Positions 1-8,558 of a DNA stretch of 36,169 nucleotides are shown here, piece by piece (positions within the stretch are counted from its first letter, which is position 1; each line of letters begins with the position of its first letter). The notes below the pieces were generated by a model that saw only the letters and a list, made by a program, of their open reading frames with translations, was not told the DNA's origin and searched no databases. The stretch is from assembly GCF_009911595.1 (NCBI RefSeq), contig NZ_QWKG01000042.1:1-36169 (forward strand), in the 5' to 3' direction. Position numbers and translations under genes: made by a program. Origin of the DNA: Colidextribacter sp. OB.20 (lineage in GTDB: Bacteria > Bacillota > Clostridia > Oscillospirales > Oscillospiraceae).

Positions 1-34
1 GCGGCCAGGTTGTATACAACCTGGCCGCGTTTTT
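1..34 (+). terminator. Perfect palindrome with T-run, probable terminator
   Basis: Bases 1-28 are a perfect 28-bp palindrome (two 14-base arms meeting at TA/TA) followed by GTTTTT. It would fold as a GC-rich hairpin with a U tail on the plus strand, so it probably ends a gene lying left of the window. That gene is not visible, so the assignment rests on structure alone. Confidence 0.6.
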
Positions 35-153
35 AGCTCTATTCGGTGCAGTAAGTGCCCTGAAACTGCTGTTTTCCAACAGTATATTCCATAAAAACTT
101 GATAATAAGCTGCCCCGTCCGCTGTAATCCACCTTATAATACTGTCATCCCAG

Positions 154-200
154 AGAAAAAGAGAGGATCGCACCGGCGCTTTTGCCGCACCGGTGCGATC
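154..200 (-). terminator. Terminator of the chemotaxis gene
   Basis: Arms 166-176 and 190-200 are perfectly complementary (11 bp, GATCGCACCGG). On the minus strand the hairpin is followed by CTCTCTTTTTCTC. It lies 55 bases past the stop codon of the minus-strand chemotaxis gene and fits a Rho-independent terminator. Confidence 0.8.
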
Positions 201-254
201 GTAACCGCTTTGAATGACACTGCTTTCTAAAAAACAGTTGGGCCTATGTTTACT

Positions 255-2201
255 TTAACTTAGCTGGAACTTGCTTACTAAGCTATTCATCAGCAGGGAT
301 TGCTCCGACAATTCCTGCGCGGTAGCGGCGCTTTGCTCCGAAGTGGCAGAGGTGCTTTGAATAACGGAGGAGATTTGGTCGATTCCCTCGGTCACCTGAG
401 AGATGGCTGTGGTCTGACTTTCTACCGCCTCCACAACCGCGTCCACTTTAATCGTTACATTTTCCGCGATGGAGTTGGTTTTGCCCAAGGATTCCGTCAC
501 CTTCGCGACCACCTGGCCGCCCTCTGCGACAGCGGTGATGGACCCCTCTATCAGCTCCTTGGTGGCCTTGGCCGCCTCGTCAGACTTAGAGGCCAAATTA
601 CGCACCTCATCCGCCACCACGGCAAAGCCTTTTCCTGCGCTGCCCGCCCGTGCGGCCTCCACAGCGGCGTTTAGGGCCAGAATATTGGTCTGGAACGCAA
701 TGTTTTCAATGGTATCAATAATCTTGCCGATTTCTGTGGAGGAGCCGGATATTTTCTCCATAGCGGCATTCAGCTCTTGAACATAATTCACGCTGACGCC
801 CAGCTGCGCGCCTGCCTGAGCCACAAAATGTCCGGCTTCCTCTGCCGCGGCCGCGGTGTGCCTGGCGTTCTCCGCGATGCTGTCGGCAGTGGCGGAGATT
901 TCCTGGATTGTGCTGGCCTGCTCTGTGGCTCCCTGGCTCAGTGACTGCGCGCCGTTGGATACCTGAACGGCGCCGCTGGCCACGGTTCCGGCGGACCGGC
1001 TGATTTGGGAAAGCGTATCCTTCAAGGAATTGTGGATGGCCTTAATGGACTGCTCCATGGTGACAAAGTCGCCCCAATATGTACGCGTGATCGTTTCACG
1101 GAAATCTCCCTGCGCCATTTTGCCCAAATGATGGGACACATCCTGCGCCACATCGTTCAAACGGGACAGCATGGTTTCCAGCGCCCTTGCCAGCTGGGCG
1201 GTTTCATCCCTGGACTTTACGCGGGGGGAGGGGGTGTGCAGGTCTCCGTCGGCCATCTTCTCCAGCCGGGCAACACAGGATTGAATGGGTCCGGAGATAG
1301 ACCTGCCTACCTTGAGTGCCACGGGGAATGTGGCGAGCACAACGAGGATGACCACCAGAATGGTCAGCAGAATGCTCCGGTCCAAGGAGGATTTGAGCTC
1401 CCGCTGGCTGGTCTCAATGGCGATGCTCCACTCCTGATTGCCGTCAATGGGAGCGAAGCCCACAAATTTGTTGTCGCCATAGAAATTATATGCCCCGAAG
1501 CCGGTTTCCCTCTGGATCATACGCTGATTCACAGCCGCTACATCCGCCACGCTGGGGTCCGATTTTGCGGCTTCAATCATGTTGGAGCCCTCTTCTACAA
1601 TAGAGGCCTCCCGATGGCCAATGACATTCCCCTTATTGTCCAGCACATAGGCTACGCCGTCGCTGCCTATGGACAAATTTATTACAATGTCCGACAGAAA
1701 ATCAGCGCTGATTCCGCCATAGACCACGCCGTCGAAGCGGCCGTTGGTGATGATAGGCACCTCCAGCAGGAAGATCATCCGCTGTCCGTCGTTCATAATA
1801 TCGGAGATATAGGGTTTCGCTGTGGCCTTGCACTGTTGAAAGTAATCTTCTTCCGCGTAGCTGTATCCCGTGGAAGAAAACCCGCTGGCGTCCATTTTGC
1901 CGACGTAAAGAAAGCCGTTGCGCTGGGCGATATCATCTCGAAGGGGGACCAGCTCCGGAGCAGTCGGGTCAGATTCCCGGAAAATATCAGAGGCGGCGGC
2001 CTCCTGGAGCGCCGTCCAGTAGTTTCCCATCTTCCACTCCACAGCGTCCGCGGCCATCTGTGTAGCGGGACCCAAGGTTTTTGTCGTGACGTCATCAATT
2101 CCACTGGCGTTCAGCAGGGCTGTAATCACGCCGATCAGCGCTGAGCCTATCAGCACGACCGACAACATACTGATTTGGATTTTTGATTTGATCGACTTCA
2201 T
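255..2201 (-). CDS. Methyl-accepting chemotaxis protein
   Basis: Membrane chemoreceptor of about 648 residues that senses an extracellular ligand and controls CheA/CheW. Order of parts: short cytoplasmic N-terminus, TM1 about residues 10-31, an extracellular Cache-like sensor region about 37-275 (with [10 protein letters not shown] and [15 protein letters not shown] typical of PAS-like Cache folds), TM2 about 277-296, a HAMP linker, and a long coiled-coil signalling domain with the conserved hairpin tip around 501-520 ([20 protein letters not shown]). Glutamine/glutamate-rich helices flank the tip as methylation regions. The start at 2201 is chosen because AAGGAAGG lies about 7 bases upstream. 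A start further upstream at 2303 has no such site and overlaps the promoter. The gene is single, with its own promoter and terminator. The ligand cannot be told from the sequence. Confidence 0.95.
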   Translation of the reverse strand: MKSIKSKIQISMLSVVLIGSALIGVITALLNASGIDDVTTKTLGPATQMAADAVEWKMGNYWTALQEAAASDIFRESDPTAPELVPLRDDIAQRNGFLYVGKMDASGFSSTGYSYAEEDYFQQCKATAKPYISDIMNDGQRMIFLLEVPIITNGRFDGVVYGGISADFLSDIVINLSIGSDGVAYVLDNKGNVIGHREASIVEEGSNMIEAAKSDPSVADVAAVNQRMIQRETGFGAYNFYGDNKFVGFAPIDGNQEWSIAIETSQRELKSSLDRSILLTILVVILVVLATFPVALKVGRSISGPIQSCVARLEKMADGDLHTPSPRVKSRDETAQLARALETMLSRLNDVAQDVSHHLGKMAQGDFRETITRTYWGDFVTMEQSIKAIHNSLKDTLSQISRSAGTVASGAVQVSNGAQSLSQGATEQASTIQEISATADSIAENARHTAAAAEEAGHFVAQAGAQLGVSVNYVQELNAAMEKISGSSTEIGKIIDTIENIAFQTNILALNAAVEAARAGSAGKGFAVVADEVRNLASKSDEAAKATKELIEGSITAVAEGGQVVAKVTESLGKTNSIAENVTIKVDAVVEAVESQTTAISQVTEGIDQISSVIQSTSATSEQSAATAQELSEQSLLMNSLVSKFQLS

Positions 2202-2293
2202 ACATGACCTTCCTTTTACCTGTGATATTTCGGGCAAGAGGGTATGCTCCTCTACAATATACGCGATTTTTGATTGTGCCCTGAATCCTTGAT

Positions 2294-2322
2294 ATTTTAG
2301 CATGAAGCCACAAAATATTCAA
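2294..2322 (-). promoter_or_regulatory. Promoter of the chemotaxis gene
   Basis: On the minus strand TTGAAT (2317-2322) and TAAAAT (2294-2299) are separated by exactly 17 bases, a sigma-A type promoter. The 5' UTR would be about 85 nt. Confidence 0.6.
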
Positions 2323-2499
2323 TATGGATTTTTGTCTTGCCGAAGGCTTTTCTTCTACGAGTGACCTGCCGGAACAGGCCATCGTACGACATAATGGAAT
2401 CAGGCAGAATTGTTTTTGTGAGAGAGTAAAAATGATGTGACATGCTTTTACGCTCATCTCCCAAAAGTCTGCCCAGACCACCCCAGGCGGTGAAAAAAG
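2323..2499. other. Intergenic stretch without a gene
   Basis: Together with the promoter and terminator on either side, the gap 2202-2618 holds no convincing gene. A reading frame on the minus strand here has no ribosome site and no recognisable protein features. A TTGACA/TATACA pair with 16-base spacing at 2546-2573 on the plus strand has nothing to drive. Confidence 0.5.
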
Positions 2500-2535
2500 A
2501 AACCCCGCTCTTTTCTCTCGAAAAGAGCGGGGTTT
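2492..2535 (-). terminator. Terminator of the accessory operon
   Basis: Perfect 15-bp arms (2500-2514 and 2521-2535, AAACCCCGCTCTTTT) enclose a 6-base loop. On the minus strand the hairpin is followed by a C/T tract with six consecutive T (2493-2498). It is a strong Rho-independent terminator 84 bases past thyX and marks the left end of the AT-rich island. Confidence 0.85.
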
Positions 2536-2618
2536 ATGTCTTTCATTGACAAAAAAGATGTAGATCCTATACATTAAAATAGTTCCCGATTTTCCATCTT
2601 TTGTTGGCGTGTCAAGTA

Positions 2619-3254
2619 TTAATCGGAAAATTCATAACAAATATCTTCAAAAATCGGAGGCAAAAGTTCTTGCATCTGTTGCAAAAGCGGAATCGCTACT
2701 TCACGCATTTGCGGGTGTGCTCGTTTAGAAGTCCGCAATTGAAAGAAATGTCTCCATTCTCTCAAGTTCATTGTGACGATGATTTCAGTTTTTAAACTAT
2801 TAGGTAGGATGCTACGGGCTTGCTCTGGAGTTGCACCTGCTTCGATTAGAGCCAGATAGCATGTCTCAGCTGACTGCATCTGTTTTTTCCATAAAGAGTA
2901 GGCAATAGAGTCCTCTGTCCAAAAACAAGGCTTGATGAAAGTCAACTCATTTCCAAACTTGTTCTTTGAATAATTGCAATATCTTGTGCTTTCTTGGCTA
3001 TAACTTGCAATACGGTGGCGTACGATTTCATGCGTAACACCGCGATCACAAATAATTCGCACAGAGAGTTTTTCGTGTTCAATTACAGACTCATGCCCGC
3101 TTTTTAATATTCTGCGAATGAAAGGTGCTGCAGATTCAGGGGTAATATTTTCTTCACTTTTATAGCAAACACGGCCAAATGTCTCGATATTTTGGAGTAT
3201 TACAGAAGGATTTGGATTTCCTAAAATTTCAAAAGATGGCTTTATGATTCTCAT
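2619..3254 (-). CDS. thyX: Flavin-dependent thymidylate synthase ThyX
   Basis: Converts dUMP to dTMP using methylene-tetrahydrofolate, FAD and NADPH. The 211-residue protein carries the ThyX signature RHR-x7-S (RHR at 79-81, Ser 89, within RHRIASYSQESTRY), the upstream SGHESVIEH segment (52-60) and the C-terminal LREWRHFFQLR helix. Length matches the family. The start at 3254 is supported by AGGAGAA upstream. It is the last gene of the five-gene island operon, 24 bases after the 321-residue gene, and is followed by a strong terminator. A thymidylate synthase at the end of a methyltransferase/ATPase operon is unusual. Either it serves nucleotide supply within the system or it is passenger cargo. 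Identity is sure, role here is inference. Confidence 0.93.
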   Translation of the reverse strand: MRIIKPSFEILGNPNPSVILQNIETFGRVCYKSEENITPESAAPFIRRILKSGHESVIEHEKLSVRIICDRGVTHEIVRHRIASYSQESTRYCNYSKNKFGNELTFIKPCFWTEDSIAYSLWKKQMQSAETCYLALIEAGATPEQARSILPNSLKTEIIVTMNLREWRHFFQLRTSKRAHPQMREVAIPLLQQMQELLPPIFEDICYEFSD

Positions 3255-3278
3255 AGCAGTGTTCTCCTAATTTGTTGA

Positions 3279-4244
3279 CTAGGATAATTTGTCAATTTCC
3301 AAGAAATCAATAATTGAAACATTATCACTCGGTTCGGAATAAGATATGTTATAAACTTCTGGAATGGGATAACACACCTGTACTCTAGAATTGTCCAAGG
3401 CAACTAGTGCTGTGGATATTGTAGATAGTTTTGTATTCAGCGGCACAAAAATAAAGTTATCTAAAGGAGATCTTGTGAGAATTTCTTGTAAGCTGGAAAT
3501 GGTACTGGTAATTTCGCTACAAGAAAATGTGAATTGATTGTGCCGAACGCCCTGTAGATTTTCCATCCAGTTTTTAAAGTCATTTTCGAAACTCGTCATG
3601 GTTTCCTGATGATTTAAGTTTGTTGGATCTTTTCCGATTCCAATTGAAAGGACATCCGGCTCCAATAATTCTACAAGTCTAGTAGCTCGCTCCCATTCAA
3701 ATCCTGTAAGGACTACCAAGTGATATTTCTGTGCAGGGTTAAAAGAGCCGGGGTAACCAATTACATTACGAACCTCTTTGCAACCTTTGCTAAGCCAAGG
3801 TTCATATTTTTTCGCACCATTATATATAAGGAAAATAGATTCAAAATAATTGCGATTGATATGGAGAATTTTAAGAAATATCAATAGTACTTCATGGGTA
3901 AAGGTAGATATATCAACAACCAAAGACTTTTCTTGCGAGGTAATTAGTTCTTGAATGACTTTTTGCAGCCCTTCTAATACTCCTAAGGGATTCTCAAAGT
4001 GTAACTCTAATGCGATACTGTCCGAGAGTTGGTTACAAATGCTTTGAAAATGATCCTCATTATGCATATTCATTCCACTGTCAATGTTTCGAATAATATA
4101 CGTTTTCCTGATATGTGTAATATCCACTACTGTTGATAGGGTACGACAGCGATTTTCAAAGCTTGCACAGCCAATAAATACATATTCAGACGGTAAATAC
4201 TGATTTGTTTCGTTAATATGCACTTTTTTTAGATAATCCACCAT
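3279..4244 (-). CDS. Unrecognised island protein, possibly two alpha/beta (Rossmann-like) halves
   Basis: A 321-residue soluble protein that I cannot assign to a family. Two alpha/beta-looking halves are visible: residues about 20-150 start with a strand and glycine (EYVFIGCASFENRC) and contain SLVVDISTFTHEVLLIFL and IFLIYNGAKKY; residues about 165-320 start with YHLVVLTGFEWERATRLVELL and contain FIFVPLNTKLSTISTALVAL and VQVCYPIPE. The repeated strand-then-helix pattern resembles Rossmann-like sensor or nucleotide-binding folds, but this is inference. No signal peptide or membrane segment. Its ATG follows directly on the TAA of the ATPase gene (no gap), so the two are almost surely co-translated and likely partners. 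AT-rich codon use matches the rest of the island. Confidence 0.85.
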   Translation of the reverse strand: MVDYLKKVHINETNQYLPSEYVFIGCASFENRCRTLSTVVDITHIRKTYIIRNIDSGMNMHNEDHFQSICNQLSDSIALELHFENPLGVLEGLQKVIQELITSQEKSLVVDISTFTHEVLLIFLKILHINRNYFESIFLIYNGAKKYEPWLSKGCKEVRNVIGYPGSFNPAQKYHLVVLTGFEWERATRLVELLEPDVLSIGIGKDPTNLNHQETMTSFENDFKNWMENLQGVRHNQFTFSCSEITSTISSLQEILTRSPLDNFIFVPLNTKLSTISTALVALDNSRVQVCYPIPEVYNISYSEPSDNVSIIDFLEIDKLS

Positions 4245-6140
4245 TTACCCCTCCATGCAGTCAAAAAGTGATAACTGATAGAGACCGTTCTCATCATCTG
4301 ACTTATCATTGTCTATGCGTCGTAATTCTTTTCCAGAATAAATCGCTTTGTGAAGGTCGTCATTTGTCATAAATAAATAACCCTGAAATCCCGTTGGATC
4401 CAACGTAAAAATTGGAGCAAAACACCGATTAAGGACATATAGAAAGGTTCGCCCTGTTCCATCTTTGTTGCCAATATATGATTTATGCAGAAAACCAAGT
4501 CTAACACCAAGTTGAAATACCTGCTGCAACTCCGGATCGACTTGTTCTGGGTTGGAAAGAGCTATAGAAAAGACTTTTCGCTCTGAACGTCCTGAGAACG
4601 GATTATCAATATCGCCAGAAACCAAAATCTCATGAAAAGTTTTACCCATTGCATTAATCAAATTTGCTAGCTTATCCGTAGTACTTTGAGGTGAAGTCGA
4701 TGTCGCAATTTCGTGAATTCCACTCTCTAGTTCCTTACCCTTTTGTAATTCAGCAAATAGGTAAAAGTCGGCTTTTGCACGCATTACATTATCCTGAACA
4801 TCAGTAGGAATAAACTTAACTTTCTTTCCAAGCCTTTTATCATCTTCAGGAATCTGGTTATCCGCAGTGTCAAACATTTTGGCGGTTGCATCTAATAAAT
4901 AACGGATAATACCAGAGGACAGATGAATGATATTATCCAGGCCCGCGTAACGGTAAGTTCGACGAGATTTACTAGTGCCTCCTAGCTGCCGGATGTAGTT
5001 TGGAATGGCATAGCGTCTAACATCATCATTTTTCCTATATCCTCGGCCATCTGTTTCATAAGCGCAGCTGATAATTTTGGCCTGCTCCGCAACGCCGTTC
5101 TCCTGCTTTTCATAGGATGGGAAAAACAACTTCAATGCACTTTCTGCCGCTTGATCACTTTCTAAAGCAGCCTCATCTACATAATGGTTCAAATAAAGCC
5201 TTTTGATTAATATTTTGATTGCTTTTTTATAAAAGCTACCACCAGCCAGCTTAGTCGTATACAAAAAAGAAATGTCAATTTCTTGATAGTCGTGAGGAGC
5301 TTCGACTAAAACATCCGTGGGGGTCAAATAAGTCTTATACAGTCCAATTTGTGTAGACACTTTTAGGCTAATTGTCGGTTGTGTACGGCTAGCCAGCCAA
5401 GAATTAAGAATCTGCGTTTGTATCATGCTCAAATTATCGGCATCGTCAATAAAAATGAGAAGCGTTTTATTTTGGGGGAATCCCGGGAGTTCCAGTATCT
5501 TAGTAAATACAGGAACAATAAAACGCGAATAAGATAGTAACGGAAGAGAATATGAAAAATCAGGATTTTCCGGGAAAAGTAGATTGGTGATGTATGGAAG
5601 AAAATCACAAGACATAAGGAATAAGTGCTCATAAAGAGATGTAAAGAAATTACTGGGTGAAGTATAATCTGGTTCCACTGTATCCTTACACCCTGCAGCT
5701 TTTAGGTATCGCATATAAGTTTTCTCAAAAAATATTTGGTAGGCAGTTGCATCGTAGTACTCATCCTCATATTTGTTTTTGGACAAACTAAGGAAAGATT
5801 GCATGACAACATTCAAAGTCAGAAAATGTTCATTAATCAAATACGGAATATGCACATTGTCTAGTTTGTGCAGCTCCTGTAAGTTTAAACTTGTTCGCTT
5901 GATGGATATGCAGACCGCAAGATAAGGGAGCTTGGAAAAAGAGATTTTCTCCCTTACCATTAAAAAATCCGGAAGGGAGCAACGGATCAACATGCTTTTT
6001 CCACAACCCCTAGCCCCCATAATGAGCGTATTTCCAGGTCGAGTTATTTCTGGATAATCAGAGTGCATTTCGACAAAAAGTTGGTCAGCTTGTTCGGCCG
6101 TGAGTTCCTCAGGAGAAATTACTGAAAAAGGATTTGCCAT
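4245..6140 (-). CDS. ORC/CDC6-like P-loop ATPase
   Basis: A 631-residue P-loop NTPase, the motor or switch of the island operon. Walker A is GARGCGKS at residues 42-49 and Walker B is LLIFIDDAD at 227-235. The opening segment (NPFSVISPEELT, then an HSDYPEI stretch) leads directly into the P-loop, as in proteins annotated as ORC-CDC6 family AAA ATPases in bacterial conflict systems. That match is from memory, not a search. About 180 residues separate Walker A from B, more than in a minimal AAA core, so there is an insertion. The C-terminal half (about 420-631) has no motif I recognise and could carry a winged helix or partner-binding region. It lies 16 bases after the HD gene and abuts the next gene without a gap. 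Expected to bind ATP and possibly DNA or a phage product as trigger. Confidence 0.9.
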   Translation of the reverse strand: MANPFSVISPEELTAEQADQLFVEMHSDYPEITRPGNTLIMGARGCGKSMLIRCSLPDFLMVREKISFSKLPYLAVCISIKRTSLNLQELHKLDNVHIPYLINEHFLTLNVVMQSFLSLSKNKYEDEYYDATAYQIFFEKTYMRYLKAAGCKDTVEPDYTSPSNFFTSLYEHLFLMSCDFLPYITNLLFPENPDFSYSLPLLSYSRFIVPVFTKILELPGFPQNKTLLIFIDDADNLSMIQTQILNSWLASRTQPTISLKVSTQIGLYKTYLTPTDVLVEAPHDYQEIDISFLYTTKLAGGSFYKKAIKILIKRLYLNHYVDEAALESDQAAESALKLFFPSYEKQENGVAEQAKIISCAYETDGRGYRKNDDVRRYAIPNYIRQLGGTSKSRRTYRYAGLDNIIHLSSGIIRYLLDATAKMFDTADNQIPEDDKRLGKKVKFIPTDVQDNVMRAKADFYLFAELQKGKELESGIHEIATSTSPQSTTDKLANLINAMGKTFHEILVSGDIDNPFSGRSERKVFSIALSNPEQVDPELQQVFQLGVRLGFLHKSYIGNKDGTGRTFLYVLNRCFAPIFTLDPTGFQGYLFMTNDDLHKAIYSGKELRRIDNDKSDDENGLYQLSLFDCMEG

Positions 6141-6156
6141 CAGTCATACCACCTTC

Positions 6157-7230
6157 CTATTTTAGGCTCATAGCTGCACGTACAGCTTTACCATCCTTGA
6201 ACTTCAACCCGCTGGCTGTACCAGGCAGACCGGCATCCAAATAGTCAGAAATTGAAGATCGTGTTTCATCCGGATATCCCTGGAGGGTCAACCGAAGAGC
6301 AACGTTCTCTTGGATCTGATAAGAAGACCCCTGTTTAAGGAAACCAATCACAATATTTAAAGTCGTTAATCGAATCATACCATAGGCATACTTTTTACAG
6401 TATTCTAATTCTCTCATACACTTAGCAAGACGATTCAAAATCTCGTCGTATAGGTAAACCTTCTTGCCGTTTTTTCCGATTTTCTTTTGCGTCAAATCAT
6501 ATGGAACCCGGAATTGAAACTTTATAGTATCTCCTTCGATACTGACGGGAACTAGCGCTTTGGAGTATTCATGATACGCCTGATTTGCGGCTGGAATAGG
6601 AATTTCAGGAGGTGCCGCTCTCCCCAAATCATCTGAAATTTCGTCTGCAAATCTAAGAATGGCAGCAAGAAGCTTACAACGGATTTGAACACTATCATAG
6701 GATTCATCCACAATATTCATTGCATGAATCGTGTCTTTACTGCCATCCACATAACCACCATGAGCTGTCGCAATAGCCGTAACAAAACCTTGTTCCACCG
6801 TATCTAGAGGTAAACTATCCCCCATCTTCTCAATAATGCTTTCAATTTTTTCTTCATGTTTATCTCTGCCCAAAATATTACCGACATCATGAAAGTGGAT
6901 AGATACAAGTAGAAGATAGAGTTCATAACCAGTCAACTGCATAGGATCAACTAGAATGGATTGTGCATGCGATATGACAGATCTAACATGATTAACCCCA
7001 TGATCCGTCAACAAACCATCCCCTGCAATTGCTGCCCCCAGATTCACATTTGGATGGTACTTTTGATTCATGGTTTCTTCAAATCGAAAGTATTGTTCCG
7101 CCCAGTCAAAGTCTCTATCAGGAAATTCCTTTACGGAAGAATCAACCTCTTTTCCTGTTCTAGGATCTATTCCTTCTTGTTTGCATTGCAGATAATATCG
7201 GAGCCCATCACGTGCCATATAGCGTCCCAT
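6157..7230 (-). CDS. HD-domain phosphohydrolase-like protein
   Basis: A 357-residue protein with a metal-binding HD domain. Visible ligands: TDHGVNHV with His77 and His81, HFHDVGN with the His114-Asp115 doublet, AHGGY with His157, and FADEISDD with Asp196. This order fits metal-dependent phosphohydrolases acting on nucleotides or cyclic nucleotides. The LTDHGxxH lead-in resembles HD domains described in bacterial conflict systems (inference from memory). After about residue 210 a mixed alpha/beta C-terminal region follows with no recognised motif. The start at 7230 has AAAGGAAAT about 10 bases upstream; a second ATG at 7218 is possible. The gene sits 22 bases after the methyltransferase and 16 before the ATPase. 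In the system it is the most likely effector, for example hydrolysing dNTPs or a signal nucleotide. Substrate unknown. Confidence 0.9.
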   Translation of the reverse strand: MGRYMARDGLRYYLQCKQEGIDPRTGKEVDSSVKEFPDRDFDWAEQYFRFEETMNQKYHPNVNLGAAIAGDGLLTDHGVNHVRSVISHAQSILVDPMQLTGYELYLLLVSIHFHDVGNILGRDKHEEKIESIIEKMGDSLPLDTVEQGFVTAIATAHGGYVDGSKDTIHAMNIVDESYDSVQIRCKLLAAILRFADEISDDLGRAAPPEIPIPAANQAYHEYSKALVPVSIEGDTIKFQFRVPYDLTQKKIGKNGKKVYLYDEILNRLAKCMRELEYCKKYAYGMIRLTTLNIVIGFLKQGSSYQIQENVALRLTLQGYPDETRSSISDYLDAGLPGTASGLKFKDGKAVRAAMSLK

Positions 7231-7252
7231 ATCAATGATTTCCTTTCTCTAT

Positions 7253-8314
7253 CTATATTTTTTCAACAACTTTCTGAAAAACATATTTTGCCAAAAGAGG
7301 AGGGACAGCATTTCCAACCTGCTGTTGCTGAAACCCAATACTACCTTTAAATATGTACCAGTCTGGAAATGATTGCAGTCTAGCTGCTTCACGTACAGAC
7401 AATCCCCTATCAGCCCAGGGGTGGATAATCATATTCTTTCTATAGTTTCCAATAACTACAGAGGGTTGATCCTCTCTTAAGCGATAATAGATGCCTGTGT
7501 GACAACGTGATGAATCAGCATAGTTTTCCATTAATTCTGGCGGAATCGCAGCCCAATTCTGTCCTTGCTGGATATGGGTATATCGTTTCAGAATATATGC
7601 AGCATTTTTAGATACTAAATGTCCACTGCATTGGGTTAAACCATTACGCATCAGTTTGGCATAATCATTATCTGGCTCACACGAGTATGGTAAACAATCA
7701 GTATTAGCCCCATTTTCTAAGATTGGGAGATCACAAAAAGCATCCCTAACAGTAACTTGCGGCATGGGTTGAGTCCCTCCCAAATCAATTTGCACCCCAT
7801 TTTTGGAGCCGATAAGAAACAGTCTGCTTCTCCTCTGCGGTACACCAAAGTCAGACGCATTAAGTATAGAGTAGGAACATGTGTATCCCGCGTGTTGGAA
7901 ATCAGTAAGAATACTACTAAAAAAAGCACCAGATTCCATTTCCAACAATCCTGTCACATTCTCAAATACAACCCACTGTGGATCAAGGATTTGAACCATA
8001 CGAATAAATTCCTTATATAACCAGTTGTCTGGGTTGTTACGAGTATTTGTTCGTCTATTGGAAGAAGAGAACCCCTGGCAAGGTGCTCCTCCAAATAGAA
8101 TGAGCTGATTTCTGAAAGAATTGTATGGGAAACCAGTTATTTTACGGATATCAGCATGAATAATAGATGTTAATGGGTGGTTAACCTTATAGGTTTCCGC
8201 AGCAAAGGAATCTATTTCTATTGCATATTTGACTGTTATTCCAGCCATCTCGGCGCCAAGTGACAAACCACCCGCTCCTGAAAATAAATCAACACCAATT
8301 ATTTGTTTTTCCAT
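7253..8314 (-). CDS. DNA (cytosine-5)-methyltransferase
   Basis: Transfers a methyl group from S-adenosylmethionine to C5 of cytosine in a specific DNA sequence. The 353-residue protein has the ordered m5C motifs: I DLFSGAGG (9-16), IV GGAPCQGFS with catalytic Cys79, VI ENV (118-120), VIII QRRSRLFLIG, IX REAARLQSFP and X QQVGNAVPP near the end. The target-recognition region between VIII and IX is of ordinary length, but the target sequence cannot be predicted. It is the first gene of the five-gene operon, with a good promoter about 70-95 bases upstream. No restriction endonuclease gene is adjacent on either side, so it is not a plain type II restriction-modification pair. It may mark self DNA for the neighbouring ATPase/HD proteins (inference). 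Confidence 0.95.
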   Translation of the reverse strand: MEKQIIGVDLFSGAGGLSLGAEMAGITVKYAIEIDSFAAETYKVNHPLTSIIHADIRKITGFPYNSFRNQLILFGGAPCQGFSSSNRRTNTRNNPDNWLYKEFIRMVQILDPQWVVFENVTGLLEMESGAFFSSILTDFQHAGYTCSYSILNASDFGVPQRRSRLFLIGSKNGVQIDLGGTQPMPQVTVRDAFCDLPILENGANTDCLPYSCEPDNDYAKLMRNGLTQCSGHLVSKNAAYILKRYTHIQQGQNWAAIPPELMENYADSSRCHTGIYYRLREDQPSVVIGNYRKNMIIHPWADRGLSVREAARLQSFPDWYIFKGSIGFQQQQVGNAVPPLLAKYVFQKVVEKI

Positions 8315-8335
8315 CCTCTTATCAGAACTCCTGCT

Positions 8336-8352
8336 ATAGAATCTGATTCTAT
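8336..8352. promoter_or_regulatory. 17-base palindrome in the leader of the methyltransferase operon
   Basis: ATAGAATC-T-GATTCTAT is a perfect inverted repeat centred on 8344, roughly 25-40 bases downstream of the predicted transcription start and 22 bases before the methyltransferase ATG. Position and symmetry fit an operator for a dimeric repressor, or self-binding by the methyltransferase. No regulator gene is seen in the operon. Confidence 0.45.
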
Positions 8353-8381
8353 TGTAAATTCCTTAAAAGCTATCAGAAAAT

Positions 8382-8410
8382 ATTATATCACGATTACAAC
8401 TTATTCGCAA
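8382..8410 (-). promoter_or_regulatory. Promoter of the island operon
   Basis: On the minus strand TTGCGA (8405-8410) and a perfect TATAAT (8382-8387) have a 17-base spacer. It lies in the non-coding gap between the truncated KilA-N gene and the methyltransferase and would drive all five genes down to the terminator at 2500-2535. Confidence 0.65.
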
Positions 8411-8558
8411 ACTAAAATTCAAATCTACCAGGCCAACGCTTTTAGTATTTTGGCAATTTTTTGCTGATGGTGTATTTTTTGAATTGCTGTTGTGATATTG
8501 TCAATATCAATCCCTGTTTTTTGACTATTCATGAGGAATAATATTAACCTTAATGAAG

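Noticed and set aside
2095-2574. 159-residue minus-strand frame between the terminator and the chemotaxis gene
   Set aside because: It spans the terminator at 2500-2535 and the chemotaxis promoter and has no ribosome site or recognisable domain.
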